From: Branchipolynoe longqiensis
Lineage: Eukaryota > Annelida > Polychaeta > Phyllodocida > Polynoidae
DNA: 64,000 nucleotides
Reading direction: 5' to 3'
Assembly: GCA_030323885.1 (NCBI GenBank)
Contig: CM059187.1
Location: forward strand, 124,238,737 to 124,302,736
Of the stretch, positions 1 through 11,411 are shown in pieces. A program made the translations under genes and the position numbers. How positions within the stretch are numbered: position 1 is the first letter of the stretch; every line of letters begins with the position of its first letter. The notes under the pieces are model-generated. The model worked only from the letters and a program-made list of their open reading frames with translations, was not told where the DNA came from and did no database searches.

Positions 1-199
1 TTTGGCAAGCTTGCCAAAACTGTGACACCATAGACTTCTGCAGTAACAGGTTCTGTTAAATTGACTTAGTATTGCCTTCTATACAGAAACAAATGCTTAA
101 TAAGTGCATCAGTATCTAAGTTAGATATGTAAAATCAAATCTAGATAATTGGTTTGGTTTTGAAAATTTGATAATTCATCAGACTATGCAGCTTTAACA
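1..199 (-). mobile_element. MITE-A copy, cut by the window edge
   Basis: Reverse-strand copy of the repeat called MITE-A here. It ends in CAGACTATGCAGC followed by TTAA and carries the family's internal blocks (CTTGCCAAAA, CTAAGTTAGATATGTAAAAT). Full copies lie at 22704 and 24053. The terminal inverted repeat is about AAGTTGCATAGTCC and TTAA flanks the ends. TTAA target sites are known for piggyBac and Kolobok transposons. No coding capacity is visible. Confidence 0.8.
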
Positions 200-230
200 A
201 GGGCAAATTTCTAATTATGGAAAATTGGTC

Positions 231-394
231 TGTTTTTTGTTGTTCTACGTCCTAGCAAGATCTCAGAATGGGTAACAATTTGTGAGAGTGTGCTCATGGC
301 GACTTTATAGTGCTGCCCCACTGGGAGACCAGGCCGCTGGTAACATGACCCGGTATCCCAGACAGTCACAAATCGTCTGCCTCATTGCACTCAT
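231..394 (-). mobile_element. SINE-A fragment (tail and body)
   Basis: Reverse-strand piece of the common SINE. It holds the tail block (ACGTCCTAGCAAGATCT) and the body block (GCGACTTTATAGTGCTGCCC), then decays before the tRNA-like head. It lies head to head with the next SINE, which inserted beside its decayed end. Confidence 0.8.
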
Positions 395-404
395 ACTATC
401 CTAG

Positions 405-742
405 AACCAGGCGCGGTGGCCCAATCGGTAGAGCACGTGCCCCGTGTGAGGGAGATCGGGAGTTCGGTTCCAGGTCGAGTCAAACCAATGACTTCAAAAA
501 GTGATACTTGTCACTTCCTAGCCTGGCACTTGGCATTAATAGGATAGGGCAAGGACTGGTTAGCTCAGTGTCAGGATAATGTGAATGAGTGAAATATCAG
601 GTCATGGTGCCAACAGCCCGATTTCCCAGTGGGGCAGCACTATAAAGTCGCCATGAGTGTGCACGGTCACAAGTCAGTCCCCGTCCTGATATAACTTTAG
701 ATGTTGCAAGGTCGTAAAACTCCAACAACCAACCAATCAACT
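405..742 (+). mobile_element. SINE-A, complete, head type 2
   Basis: A tRNA-derived SINE. The head carries a pol III A-box-like GGTGGCCCAATCGGTAGAGC and a B-box-like GAGTTCGGTTCC. The body contains GCAGCACTATAAAGTCGCCA, and the tail ends in CAACAACCAACCAATCAA. It is flanked by a 10-bp direct repeat with one mismatch (ACTATCCTAG at 395-404, ACTATGCTAG at 743-752), as expected for LINE-mediated insertion. SINEs encode no protein and depend on a LINE reverse transcriptase. Confidence 0.92.
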
Positions 743-896
743 ACTATGCTAGTAATGCCAGGTACCCGGCGAAATACTGATGAGTAACAATTTTGTTTGA
801 CGCAGCGAGGATTGGTTCTAACATTGTCCATGATGTGCGCAACATGGGTAATTGATATCGCAAGACTGTGTATTTCCCATTGACCTGAACGACTTT

Positions 897-1123
897 TGGC
901 GCCACCTATATTCTTGATTCTGAACTAAATCAATGGTCGTCGATTGACCCGCCACCTACTGTAGATTCCTTGAACTCAATACTGCGCAGTTACTGAAACT
1001 GCGCAGTAGATTTAAAATGTGACCATTGGTGCCACCTATATACTTCTTGTGAACTACGATTTGGCCGCTATTGACGCGCCACCTACTGTAAATTCAGAGC
1101 AAAGCCTATGACGCAGTTACAAA
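897..1123. repeat. Diverged tandem duplication with a repeated 10-bp palindrome
   Basis: Two diverged copies about 129 bp apart. Each holds GCCACCTATAT, then a GCCACCTACTGTA block, then GCAGTTAC. Between them the self-complementary ACTGCGCAGT occurs twice, at 981-990 and 998-1007. I do not recognise the family. Confidence 0.6.
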
Positions 1124-1129
1124 GTCTAG

Positions 1130-2005
1130 ACACTTCGACCTTAGCTTTTCAACCAATCGGACGTGCTACTTTCCTGTAGATTTGCCATCCCACCCACCCA
1201 ACTAATGATATAGATCGATAGGGTTAAGTGCCTGAAATCCTCGAACTTATTATCATTTCTACCTTGAATCGTAATGTAACAAGCTAAACTAGTAAGAATA
1301 AATGCCACTATATATACAACTGTCTCGCGTTTGTTCAATTACATGTCCAGCATTGGGAAGCCTCACTTCCTGCACATGACAGTGTTCTTCAATGTTCCGT
1401 GCTAATAGTACATCTTTGAAGATGTTGCCATCTCCTATATATTAGTAATGTGTGCATCGTTCAGATTGCGGTGTAGACAAGAAATTCACAGCTTCCCAGA
1501 GCAGGCTAAGTGGAATTCCTAAAAAAAAAAATATTTATCATGCAGTTCCCAAATGAAATTCCATTTAATAGCTAGTTTTGGGATTCGTTAACTCGGTAAA
1601 TACACTATTGTGTATGGCTTTGATAGATACATATTCGGAAAGAACTTGCATTTTGATTGTACATATGTGCCCTTTAATTGATGTATACCTTTCTTCAATT
1701 GCGAACAGAACCCAAAGTCTAATCAATGTTGTAGTGCGGTCATTCTCTATTGAGTTCCTCGTGTATACAACCATACTGCATACATCCAAATGTTCCAAAA
1801 CCGAAATTAAAAACAAAAACCAGAAGGCGAGTGCATAGGTTATTCACAAGTCTCTCATTTCCCTCCCCACTAGACACTAACTGTTATGTCATTGTTAATG
1901 CTTCGGTGGTTTTGGATCTTTTAAAAAAAGAGTTAAATATAGACTCAACACAGATTGACAATTATGACTTAGGCCTATTCCCCGATAGTTCGGGTATTTT
2001 GGGGG
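1130..2005. other. No recognisable feature
   Basis: AT-rich unique-looking sequence. The short reading frames here overlap on both strands, match no family I know and have no supporting motifs. A short poly-A run lies near 1521-1530. Confidence 0.5.
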
Positions 2006-2417
2006 ACAATTGCCCACATTTGGATTAATCGGTTAATCCAAACAAAATTGTCGGACCCCAGGCCACTTCCAGTACAGTTAAACCAAACTTTCATGTGTTT
2101 ATAAAGTCATCTGCGACCCCACTGACTTTTTTATATGATAAATGGTAGTAGTTTGCTGGGCCGCCAAAAGAAGTTTGGATTAACCGATCGTTTGGTTTAA
2201 CCGAGCATGTCTTAATGGGGCTATACTGTAAATACAAAAAAAACAATAATCAAAGTGTCCACATACATTGTATATTATAATTTACATTCATAATGCACCC
2301 ACATTTTTGCCAAATCCAAGTCAAAGTGGAAGCCAAAGCTCGGTTAAACCAATGATCGGTTAATCAAAACAAATTTCTAGGGTCCCTTCAAGTTTGGTTT
2401 AACCAGGTTATACTGTA
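2006..2417. mobile_element. Pogo-like MITE, left end decayed
   Basis: Built from repeats of GGTTTAACC and GGATTAACCGA in both orientations. The right end reads GGTTATACTG followed by TA. A second TIR-like end (GGGGCTATACTG followed by TA) sits inside at about 2216-2229. The better-preserved copy is at 4774. A TIR starting CAGTATAAC with a TA target is typical of Tc1/mariner-pogo MITEs. Confidence 0.75.
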
Positions 2418-2489
2418 TCAATGGTAGGCATGTACAACTAGAAATATGATTATCAAAGCCTGTCGCTTTATACATGCATGTATAAACAT

Positions 2490-2790
2490 GTATATACATA
2501 TATATATCCATATATATGGTGTATAATGAATGATGCTAATATAAAGCACGGAGAAAGAATATTTATTTGTTGTGGTTGAATATTATTGAATATGGATGAA
2601 TACGCCTGAATATTGGAGACGGGCGCCAACCCGTGGGCTCCGATTCGGGCGACTGACGTGCCCCCACCGCATGTTGCGGACACTAATTGCGCGGATCAGG
2701 AGCCGCACTTCTGTAAGATTTACAGATATATACATATAGCTACCTACATATACCATACGTGATGTATAACGCATTATGTGAGTATAAAGG
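2490..2790. repeat. Two copies of the TA-rich terminal motif
   Basis: The dispersed motif of about 35 bp (roughly GTATAATG, ATTATG, GAATATAAA in order, downstream of a TATA run) occurs near 2505-2545 and again near 2755-2790 in the same orientation. In better copies (12085, 49470) it forms the inverted ends of a TA-rich element. Here only same-strand copies are seen. Confidence 0.5.
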
Positions 2791-2986
2791 CGTGGAAGGG
2801 AACTACTTAATTATTATTATTATTTTATACCATTGCTTCTATGTCCACCTTACTGTACCTCCCCGGTGCGATAGGTGGCGCCACCACCGGCTGTGGCCTA
2901 TCAGTATCACCTAGCATAACGCGGGAACCTCATTCACACCGGAGTATAGCATGCACGGGAACCTCACTCGCACCGGAGGATATGGA

Positions 2987-3409
2987 TATCAGACATTTGC
3001 TATCCGGACCACACTTCATCCACACCTCTCTCTATCTCCTCTTCGCTGGCCTTGCTCCTCCTTGATATGTCTGAAAAGAGTTCCAGGAGGGGGAGCCCGC
3101 CAGCATTTCACTTTCTACTCTTACTCTGTCCGTGTCTATGGCTCGCTGGTTGGTCACCATAGAGCAAATAGACATGGTCCTTTGACTCAACTCTCCTCAT
3201 TTCTCTTTCCTAGACTCTACCCTTTCTATTTCTCCCAGGCATACTTCTCCCCCTGACCAGGGGAGTTGTGTGCTTGGGTGGGGCCCTGTACCTTTACGTT
3301 TCTCTCACTTTGTTCTCGTTGCTGGAACCACCGCTGCACCCATCTTTACCCGCCCTTCCTCGAAACCCTTGCTGCTGTCTGCTGGATACAAGTGCTCAAC
3401 TACCGCCGG
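2987..3409 (+). repeat. Dispersed 420-bp repeat, copy 1
   Basis: Near-identical over its length to 21786-22204. Shared landmarks include ACTTTCTACTCTTACTCTGT, GGCTCGCTGGTTGGTCACCA and CTGGAACCACCGCTGCACCC. It is pyrimidine-rich, with short overlapping frames in all three phases and no recognisable domain. It is probably an unclassified mobile element or part of one. No terminal repeats were found. Confidence 0.75.
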
Positions 3410-4770
3410 ATCGAAGAGATTTGGGGCCGCCCCAACGCTTCGCCATTACAACATTGTAAAGATGTCCCCAGCTTCTACAACTGTCCCTACTGAAGATTAA
3501 TTTTCAACCAAAGATTGAGCCGATTTATCGGAGCCTCTCTATAATGTTGCAGTTCTGCAACTAGTAACCGTCTTAAGGTTACAAACAACCCCAAGCAAGC
3601 AAGATGTGGATATATAAGGCTCAGGTGCAAAAACTGATAAATCCATTTTAGTCATTTTCTGTCAAATATAATATATTGTTGTGCTTTCCAGTTCAACTCT
3701 ATCAATTTCATATTGAGCAGGGCATTATATAGGCAATGTGGCAGCTTCAGCGAAAGAAACGGATATGATTATCAGAATAATGGCAACTTCAGCTCAAATT
3801 TGGAAACAATGTTTCACTTCAGCCCAGGTGGCATCTGTCGTTTTTGCGCCCTAACCCTTCATACACACACATACATATATATATTATATAAATATATATT
3901 ATATATGTTATACATACATGAATATTTATACGGTTGCATATGTTCTAACTTGCCAATATGCAAATATAAATAGGCAGAAGACATGTTTGATTGATTGATT
4001 GGTGGTTGCTTTACGCCATGTCGGCAGCATAGGCCATATTCACAGCGAGAAATGTTTGTTTTTGTTCAAACCACAGGAGACATGCAAATGTATTGCTTAT
4101 ATTTATTATAATAATTATATTAAAATCAGTATAATTATTTACTGTTGGAAGCTCGTAACCTCAGCTCATTACTGCCGCTGCAAATTATATAAACTACATA
4201 TATATAATTACATATATACATAATATACACAATTTATATATGTAATTTCCAGTTGCAAATCAGAGCTGTCATACAAGTCAACATACATACACATTCGAAC
4301 ATAATTACACAATGAAGATAAGCAACGCATTTGCAATGGACATATATTCTAAGCAATTATATTTGTGAAGATGAAAAGTGGATTTCAAGTAAACTGCCTC
4401 CGCTCCCCCTTAAATAAACACACACTCTCCCTCACCAACCCGATCGGTAGCGGAAGAGTGTGGGAGATAAGGTGTATCTTGTAGATGTAGTCTGCCACCA
4501 TGGTACTATCACATCGCATTAAGCATCTTATTTGGTGGCCAAGATAAGTCGTAATGTGTTCCGGTCAGGAGAAAAGGATAATCATATCATGTTGGGTCAG
4601 ATACTCCAAGCACGCCTGGGAAATACCGCCAAACCACACGTTCTAATAAGTCAGTGTGTCTGTGTGTGTGTGTGTGTGGGGGGGGGGGGGGGTTCGGCAA
4701 CGGCAAAGGATCATTGTTGACTCATCGCCGTCTGGGTATGCATTTATTGGACTCCAGACGCACATAGATA
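3410..4770. other. Mostly unannotated AT-rich stretch
   Basis: No gene seen. It holds a TA-rich patch (3875-3935), a reverse-strand SINE-tail-like piece (about 3986-4055: GATTGATTGATT, GGTTGCTTTACGCC), and a GT run leading into a run of 14 or so G (about 4655-4693). Confidence 0.45.
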
Positions 4771-4773
4771 ATA

Positions 4774-5283
4774 CAGTATAACTCCGTTAAACCAAACTTG
4801 AAGGGACCCTAGAAATGTTTTGGATTAACCGATTATTGGTTCAACCAAGCTTTGGCATTGACTTTGACTTGGCTTTGGCAAAAACGCAGGTGCATTATGA
4901 ATGCAATATACAATGTATGTGGACACTTTGATTATTGTTTTTCATGTATATACAGTCTAACCCAGTTAAACCAAGCTCGGTTAAACCAAACGATCGGTTA
5001 ATCCTAACTTTTTTCGGCGGCCCGGCAAAATACTACCATTTAATATATAATATAAAAAAGTCTCAGATGACCTTATAACCACATGAAAGTTTGGTTTCAC
5101 CATACCGGAAGGGGCCTGGGGCCTGACAATTTTGTTTGAATTAACCGATAGTTTGGATTAACCGACTTTGGTTCAACTGACTTTTTTATATGATAAATGG
5201 TAGTATTTTGCCGGGCCGCCGAAAAAAGTTTGGATTAACCGATCGTTTGGTTTAACCAAGCTTGGTTTAACGGGGTTGTACTG
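4774..5283. mobile_element. Pogo-like MITE with TA target duplication
   Basis: The left end is CAGTATAACTCCGTTAAACC and the right end is the near complement GGTTTAACGGGGTTGTACTG. Each is flanked by TA (4772-4773, 5284-5285). The body repeats GGATTAACCGAT and GGTTTAACC in both directions. An internal TIR-like copy (CAGTCTAACCCAGTTAAACC) lies near 4956, so the element looks like two units fused. No transposase is present. Confidence 0.85.
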
Positions 5284-5289
5284 TAACAT

Positions 5290-6060
5290 CATCTCACACA
5301 CAGTGCATTGGATTATTACTTTTGTAAATGTTCAAGTCGTTTAAAAAAAAAATATGACATTCTCTTCAAGCATTTCAAGAATTTACATGGACAGCGGACA
5401 ACAGGTACTAGTATATATGATTATGGTGATGCTAAAACTAATTTTATATTGGGATTTTAAATACAATTACCATGATGTCAATACTCCTTCACTGATACTG
5501 TGATAGTCACATGGACACTTGTGTTTTGAATATGTTTTTTTGAAACAACTATTAAAATAAAACATAGCACAACAGTGAAAAGTCTCCTACAGGCTTACTT
5601 TCTATGACAATATGCATACCATACATATACAGTAGGTATGCAGGTATTGCAATACCTCAGGGAGTTTGACACCCCTGCCCTGCAGAGTTGTAAACCACTG
5701 CCTTGTGGTACAGGTTCTTGACAGAACCGAAGGCTCAGGGAGTAAACCGTAAACAGAAAACCATGTCACTGTGGCAGCATTAAGGGTGGTTGATGTATGG
5801 AACTCTCAACATCTCCCGACCAGCCACTGCAGGGACAAATAGTTTTGTGCCTGACAAATAGTTTTGTGCCTGTGTGAAACCTCTATTTGCTCCCCGAGAG
5901 AGTGCCGCTGGTAACTTGCAAAAGCCAGCAGCACTTCAACACTTTTGCAGGCAGCTTTCATGAAATGTCTGGACATCACTCTCACAGCAGAGAGCTAAAT
6001 GGAGAGCGGCAGTCAAGTCATGAAAGCAGTCTTTGTCGCATTGCGACCGACAGCATAATG
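5290..6060. other. No recognisable feature
   Basis: AT-rich non-repetitive sequence. One short local repeat (AATAGTTTTGTGCCTG twice near 5840-5875). No supportable gene. Confidence 0.45.
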
Positions 6061-6063
6061 ATG

Positions 6064-6415
6064 ATGATGACATATACACATATATATATATATATACATA
6101 TGCATATAAATACATATACACCTATATACATTATGTATGTACATATGTACTTACATACATATATACATATACACATAGTGACAAACCCGTTAACGTGTGT
6201 GATAAGCTCTGTAGTGGTCCCCACCCCCATATGGTGTGTGTGTGTGGGGGGGGGGGGGGGGTGACCAGCATGCATCTCGCCCCCCCCCCTGTCTTCTCGG
6301 GGCACTTTCACCACTCGGTATATACATATATACATATTTACATATACACATATGTACATATGTACATATGTACATATGTACGTATATACATATACACATA
6401 TACATATATACATGA
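6064..6415. repeat. TATACA/TATG microsatellite with G and C runs
   Basis: Alternating TATACATA and TACATATG repeats at 6070-6170 and 6318-6413. A GT-then-G run (6233-6261) and a C run (about 6281-6290) lie between. Open frames through this tract reflect lack of stops in the repeat and are not genes. Confidence 0.85.
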
Positions 6416-6430
6416 GTCAGCCTCAAGAAA

Positions 6431-7123
6431 ATGGCTAATAAGTGGTCAATTGAAGATGTTGGCATCGCAATTGTTAAAAGTGTAGTGCATTTCTTTGTTT
6501 CATATGAGAAAATAAAGTGTCTTCTGGGAAACACCGAACTAGAACAAGTAGACAACTACCGATATCTGGGAGTGGATCTAGACAGACACCTAAATTATGA
6601 CCTCTGCATAACAAATACTATCAAAAAAGTAAACCATAAAATATGGCTACTGGCTAAACTGAGATACTACATGACTGAAAGCATGGCAATTAAAATATAT
6701 AAAGGCATGATCCTCCCCTACTTTGACTATGGCGATGTAGTATACATGGGAGGAAATACTAAACTATTAAACAAACTACAGGTGCTACAAAATAGAGCCC
6801 TCAAAGTATGCCTTCAGGTGAACAAAAGATATCCCACAATCGAATTACACAAAAAATGCAATGCAACACTACTAACAAGTAGAAGGGAAACGCACCTCAA
6901 AATACTGGCACACCATTACACCACAAAACCAGGCTACACAGCAACCCCCCGTAGGGACACCAGGCAAATGGCAGCCCCAGTGCTACTGACAGCAATAAGT
7001 AACACCAAAATTTATGAGAGAAGTGTGTTTGCCATGGCGGCACATGCCTGGAATAATCAACCCACACAACAACGGGCAATCAAAAGCATGGACCACTATA
7101 AAAGGTCCTTAAAGAAAACATAA
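6431..7123 (+). pseudogene. LINE reverse transcriptase C-terminal fragment
   Basis: A 230-residue frame that resembles the end of the reverse transcriptase of Jockey/CR1-type non-LTR retrotransposons. It has VDNYRYLGVDLD near residue 37, then a thumb-like stretch with KIYKGMILPYFDYGDVVY (about residues 97-114) and LLNKLQVLQNRALKVC (about 121-136). The catalytic palm motifs and the endonuclease are absent, so it is 5'-truncated and cannot retrotranspose. The first 25 or so residues come from the host tandem repeat (the same DNA recurs at 7964-8018), so this start codon is not the element's own. The stop at 7121-7123 looks like the natural C-terminus. Clade assignment is tentative. Confidence 0.8.
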
Positions 7124-7790
7124 TACACAACCACCTACTGAAGAAACAATATCTCACCTGATCTTGGGCGCAGTCACTGCTTGCTGTGTTCTGGCACAAA
7201 AAGCAAAAGACCGGCCAGAAAAGATGGTAGATATTACAAATACGGAAACTAGCCCTACTAAGTACTAAGGAATTCGAAATGACTATCACCATAGGGCGCA
7301 GTCCGTCTGGGTATGTGTACTGGCACAAACCAAAGCAGAACCAGGCAGGCCACGGTCATGCATCCGAATCACCCTGAAATACGAAATGGCTAACCATACA
7401 ACACAGCCATCCCACCTAGTCGCAGTCCTGAAGGGTCCAGGGGAGTTCTGGCACACTGGTGTACTATCTAAGGACAGGGCATGGGTGAACGGATGCTGTA
7501 ATAAACCACAATGGGATGGGATCCTCTCCCACAGGCCTGTATGTCATCTGCGTAGATGTACATAGTAGGCTAAGTTATCATATACAGGTTAGGAAAAAAC
7601 TTGAAAATTAAAAAAAAAACTAATATAGAAACTACTAACACCCAAAACCGCAAAGGTTGGCCCGAGAAAAATCAGGTAAAGACTCCTGAGTGCGGGACCA
7701 GACCAATCCAGTACCACAGCTGTCCAGCGTTGAAAACAAGCACCCTCACGGGAGCTTATACGTTATGGGCAGAATAAAAAAACTTGTCAC

Positions 7791-7820
<30 letters not shown>
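6508..7820 (+). mobile_element. 5'-truncated LINE with A-rich 3' end
   Basis: Runs from the break with host repeat at about 6508, through the RT C-terminus and about 650 bp of 3' UTR, to an A-rich tail with AATA repeats (7791-7820). The 3' UTR block near 7728-7780 (TTGAAAACAAGC, then GGGCAGAATAAA) recurs in the LINE-tail fragment at 61310 and in SINE-B. Left of the element lies the same 55-bp sequence found at 7964-8018, which shows it landed inside a tandem repeat. Confidence 0.82.
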
Positions 7821-7822
<2 letters not shown>

Positions 7823-8165
7823 TCCTAGAAACAAATAAGGTTGTTGTATTTTCTCGACCTTTACATTCAGGATAAAATTAAGGACTTTGCAACACCTCTG
7901 TTAATCCTAAACTATAATTATACCGATCGATGCTGACATCCAATGATCGACGCCGACAACTTTAACAGATGTTGGTGTCGCAATTCTTAATGTGTAGTGC
8001 ATTTCTTTGTTTTATATTAAATTATCCTAGAAACAAATAAGGTTGTTGTATTTTCTCGACCTTTACATTCAGGATAAATTTAAGGACTTTCCAACACCTC
8101 TGTCAATGCTAAATGATAATTATACTGATCGACGTCGACATCCATGCTCGACGCCGACAACTTTC
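7821..8165. repeat. Tandem repeat of about 202 bp, interrupted by the LINE
   Basis: ATTATCCTAGAAACAAATAA starts each unit, at about 7821 and 8022, and the units match closely for about 140 bp. The end of the preceding unit is found left of the LINE at 6453-6508. The unit contains repeated GATCGACG/GACGCCGACAAC motifs. Confidence 0.82.
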
Positions 8166-8254
8166 CCCAATTGGCCTCTTTTCGTGATCCTGACACACGG
8201 TATACATATATACTTTCATATGTATATGTATGTGCACGCGCTCCATAGTTCATC

Positions 8255-8256
8255 TT

Positions 8257-8293
<37 letters not shown>

Positions 8294-8335
8294 TATACAT
8301 ATATATATATATATACATAGATATACATATATAGG
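8255..8335. repeat. TA microsatellite
   Basis: About 80 bp of TATATA with TACATA interruptions. Confidence 0.9.
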
Positions 8336-8339
8336 CGTG

Positions 8340-9037
8340 TGGCGTCCGAGTAGTTTTATCACTCTAGATAATGATCAAGTACAGACGCTCTGGCTGCTGC
8401 TGGTCAGCAGGGCTGGCCAAGGATGGTCATCAGTGGTCACCGGATCAAAGCGGCCATTCAGGACACGACCGGAAATGTACGCAGGGCGACTTCCGGTCGG
8501 TGCAAGTTCTCATGTTAACCTCACTGCCCTACGTGAACTCGCCTTCTCTCAGATCCATGGCACCTGTATGTGGATATATATGTAGCCTAAACATGGCAAC
8601 ATTTCCTTCCTGCGCTTAATTAAATGTATTCCACGCTATGGGCAGGGTTGCCAACCCATACGGTTTCGCCGTATGGTGTATGATATTGTAAGTCCCCATC
8701 ATGACCTTATGCCGATCTTCCAGTCTAGTAGGCTGTAGAAAAGTTCAAATTCTCCATGTAACAAACTCCTGCCTTTAAAACACCATATTTTGGAATGAAA
8801 ATGTTGGGCTTTTTTGTTACTGTCACATTAGGACTTAATGTGTTCATATCTATCCCTCAACAGTGTAAGAATACGAGGGGCCAAATGTATGAACAAGTTT
8901 TTATCGGCTCCAGTGTTAAGGGCAGCCGGCGGGTTAGCTAACGTTGGTGTTGGTATATGTGTCACGGGAAATGTATGTTGCAAAAGCGCGGGTTGGTTAG
9001 CTAACCAATGCATTATTTATAGATTTGGGGAAAGCCT
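8340..9037. other. No recognisable gene
   Basis: Contains a short palindromic patch (CATACGG, CCGTATGG near 8658-8677). Repeated GGTTAGCTAAC sites lie near 8932 and 8994. Nothing here supports a gene. Confidence 0.4.
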
Positions 9038-9040
9038 GTC

Positions 9041-9431
9041 CATTCGTCGATTTGACAATATGAATAACGCCGCTGATGTAGCTGCTACGTTAATATCGCT
9101 TCGAATTTAGGGTTAATTTAATGAAATTTCACGATTTGAGTATGTAATTCTGTTAAATATGATCGCATTGAATAGATTTGGCTGTAATATATTGCCGCCG
9201 ATGCGGCGGCGGCGGCGATGTTTTGTTGATGTTCGACAGTATGGATAGCGACGTTGATGCGGCGGCGGCGATTTGTTTAGTTTACATTCGTCGATTCGAC
9301 AATATGAATAAAGCCGCCGATGTAGCTGCTACGTTAATATCGCTTCGAATTTAGGGTTAAATTAATGAAATTTCATGATTTGAGTATGTAATTCTGTTAA
9401 ATATGATCGCATTGAATAGATTTGGGCGTAA
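9041..9431. repeat. Direct duplication, 244-bp period, around GCGGCGGCGG core
   Basis: CATTCGTCGATT begins copies at 9041 and 9285. Each copy is about 145 bp and the two are almost identical, ending in GAATAGATTTGG. The spacer holds two GATGCGGCGGCGGCG blocks and further CGTCGAT-like words. Family unknown. Confidence 0.8.
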
Positions 9432-9950
9432 TCGGTCCCTAACACCGACGTTAAACTTGATATATCTTGGGGATAGTGTACGCGATGTTAACTCTCAAGG
9501 TGTTTGCCTAACCCATGCACATACATTGCCACTTTTGGCCGCTAACCCGGGAAATCCGCGCGAACCGAACAGGTTGACCATTATATTATAATATTCATTA
9601 GCCCGGAGTAACTTTCATGAAAAATGGCTAGTTTTGGAGCAATTTGAGCTGAAAGAACCCAAAATAATTTTGACAAGCTTGCCAAAAGTCCTGTGGTTAT
9701 GACCCAGATGGTCATCTCGTGGTGACCATGTGATGTGAGATGACCTGCTAATCCTGGAACCTGACAGGGCTGTAGGTAGGTATTTCTGTTTGGAGTTGAA
9801 AACATTCTGGGAACTGATTTGTGCCATAGGCCCATGGCACTAGGGTTTATAACCAAATATTATTTTGTAGAAAGGTTAATTTGATTTATATCTATCGAAT
9901 TGACCAAGTAGCATCGAATATCCAACATCACACATACATCGGTATATGAT
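9432..9950. other. No recognisable feature
   Basis: Mixed-composition sequence without repeats matching elsewhere in the window. Open frames are short and overlapping. Confidence 0.4.
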
Positions 9951-9952
9951 TG

Positions 9953-10903
9953 ACATCATCCCAATGGCATAAATTTCAAAACAACCAAACTATGCAACCA
10001 CCCACCAAACTGCACATTCTATGATTCAGCCGGGACTGAGCATTAGTGGTTTGACTGGATCTGCCACAATTGTGCAGGTTTCTGGGGTTAATGCTATGAT
10101 TGCAGCAGCCGTTCTGGTTGTGCCTATGTGTTATCGTTTGGACGGGATCCATCGCAAATGCGCAGTTCCAAGCATATGCATCAGAGGACGGCTTGGGGTC
10201 ATAGCACCATATCAGTTTCTACACTCACTTATGATGAACTGTACGCTCTGCGATCTTGAGCTGTCCGCCAGCGCATACGCTGCGGAACAGCTGCTGCCAT
10301 CATAGCTTTAAGCCCAGAACCTGGCGCATTTGCGATGGATCCCTTCCAAACAATAATGCATGACCAGAACAGTTGCTGCCATCATAGCATTAAACCTGGA
10401 GATCTGCGTGTTTGTGGCGGATCCCGTCAAGCCATGCTCAGGTCTGGTGGATCATAGAATATAGCTGCTGCCATCATAGCATTAAGCGCAGAACCCGGCG
10501 CATTTGCGATGGACCCCATCCAAAAGATAACGCATAGGCACAACCAGGATGGCTGCTGCCATCGTAGCATTAAAACCGGAAACCTGTGTATTTGTGGCGG
10601 ATCCCATCAAACTATTAATGCTCAGGACCGGCTGAATCATAGTATGTGCAGTTTGGTGGGAGGTTGCATAGTTTGTCCTAAGCGCAGAACCCGGTGCATT
10701 TGCGATGGACCCCATCCAAAAGATAACGCATAGGCACAACCAGGATGGCTGCTGCCATCGTAGCATTAAAACCGGAAACCTGTGTATTTGTGGCGGATCC
10801 CATCAAACTATTAATGCTCAGGCCCGGCTGAATCATAGTATGTGCAGTTTGGTGGGAGGTTGCATAGTTTGATGTTTTGAAATTTCTGCCATTGGGATGA
10901 TCT
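9953..10903. mobile_element. Fold-back element with about 200-bp inverted arms
   Basis: The left arm (ATCATCCCAATGGCATAAAT onward) is the near reverse complement of the right arm ending at 10903. Matches run through CAAACTATGCAACC, CCAAACTGCACAT, TATGATTCAGCCGGG and GCAGCAGCC. The middle holds GCATTTGCGATGGA and GGCGGATCCC repeats in both orientations. No coding capacity. Target-site duplications were not evident. Confidence 0.82.
10482..10873. repeat. 196-bp tandem duplication inside the fold-back element
   Basis: Two almost identical units, starting at AAGCGCAGAACCCGG near 10484 and near 10680. Each ends in GAGGTTGCATAGTTTG. The near identity suggests a recent duplication. The first copy of the outer arm sequence is therefore buried inside the element. 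Confidence 0.85.
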
Positions 10904-10904
10904 G

Positions 10905-11324
10905 AAAGTTAAAAACTTTCAAATGCAGATATCTCACTCCACATGGTTTACTCCTTTTTATATTCAATAACAAAAAAACATTTTCCTTTTATATACAGTG
11001 TAACTGACAAATTTCAAACGGATGCACTCAAAACATGCGTGCACATCCTCACATACATTAGAATTTAAATTACCGAATTTAAATGACCAAATAGGATTGA
11101 ATATCCAAAATGGAGGGGGGGGGGGGACAACATCCACCTCATTTCCCCTTCCCCTCTATGGCCCTTCACAGTAGGCCTACTTGGTTGGGGGAGGCTAACG
11201 AGGTCACAAAATTGGCCTAATTGGTTAATGGCCTCCGCGCATAATGGGTGTTTCAAAGTGAGTGTCCAAAGAGGTGAGGTTATAAATTCACTGGTTATTC
11301 TGTATATGCTGTCCCAAATCATTA
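10905..11324. other. No recognisable gene
   Basis: AT-rich, with a run of 13 or so G at 11114-11126. Nothing else stands out. Confidence 0.4.
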
Positions 11325-11411
11325 GTATCTAAGTTGGATATATAGGATCAAATGTAAGTAGTTGTTTTAATTTTGACAAAATTATATTTCATCGGACCAT
11401 GCAACTTTAAG
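11325..11411 (-). mobile_element. MITE-A end fragment
   Basis: Matches the left 85 bp of MITE-A in reverse: TAGTATCTAAGTTGGATAT, GGATCAAAT, then CATCGGACCATGCAACTTTAA at the end. Truncated internally. Confidence 0.75.

Noticed and set aside
4532..4720. 62-codon frame ending in a GT/G run
   Set aside because: Half of it is microsatellite; no motif.
9650..9700. AAGCTTGCCAAAAG as a MITE-A piece
   Set aside because: Only about 15 bp match and no neighbouring family blocks follow.
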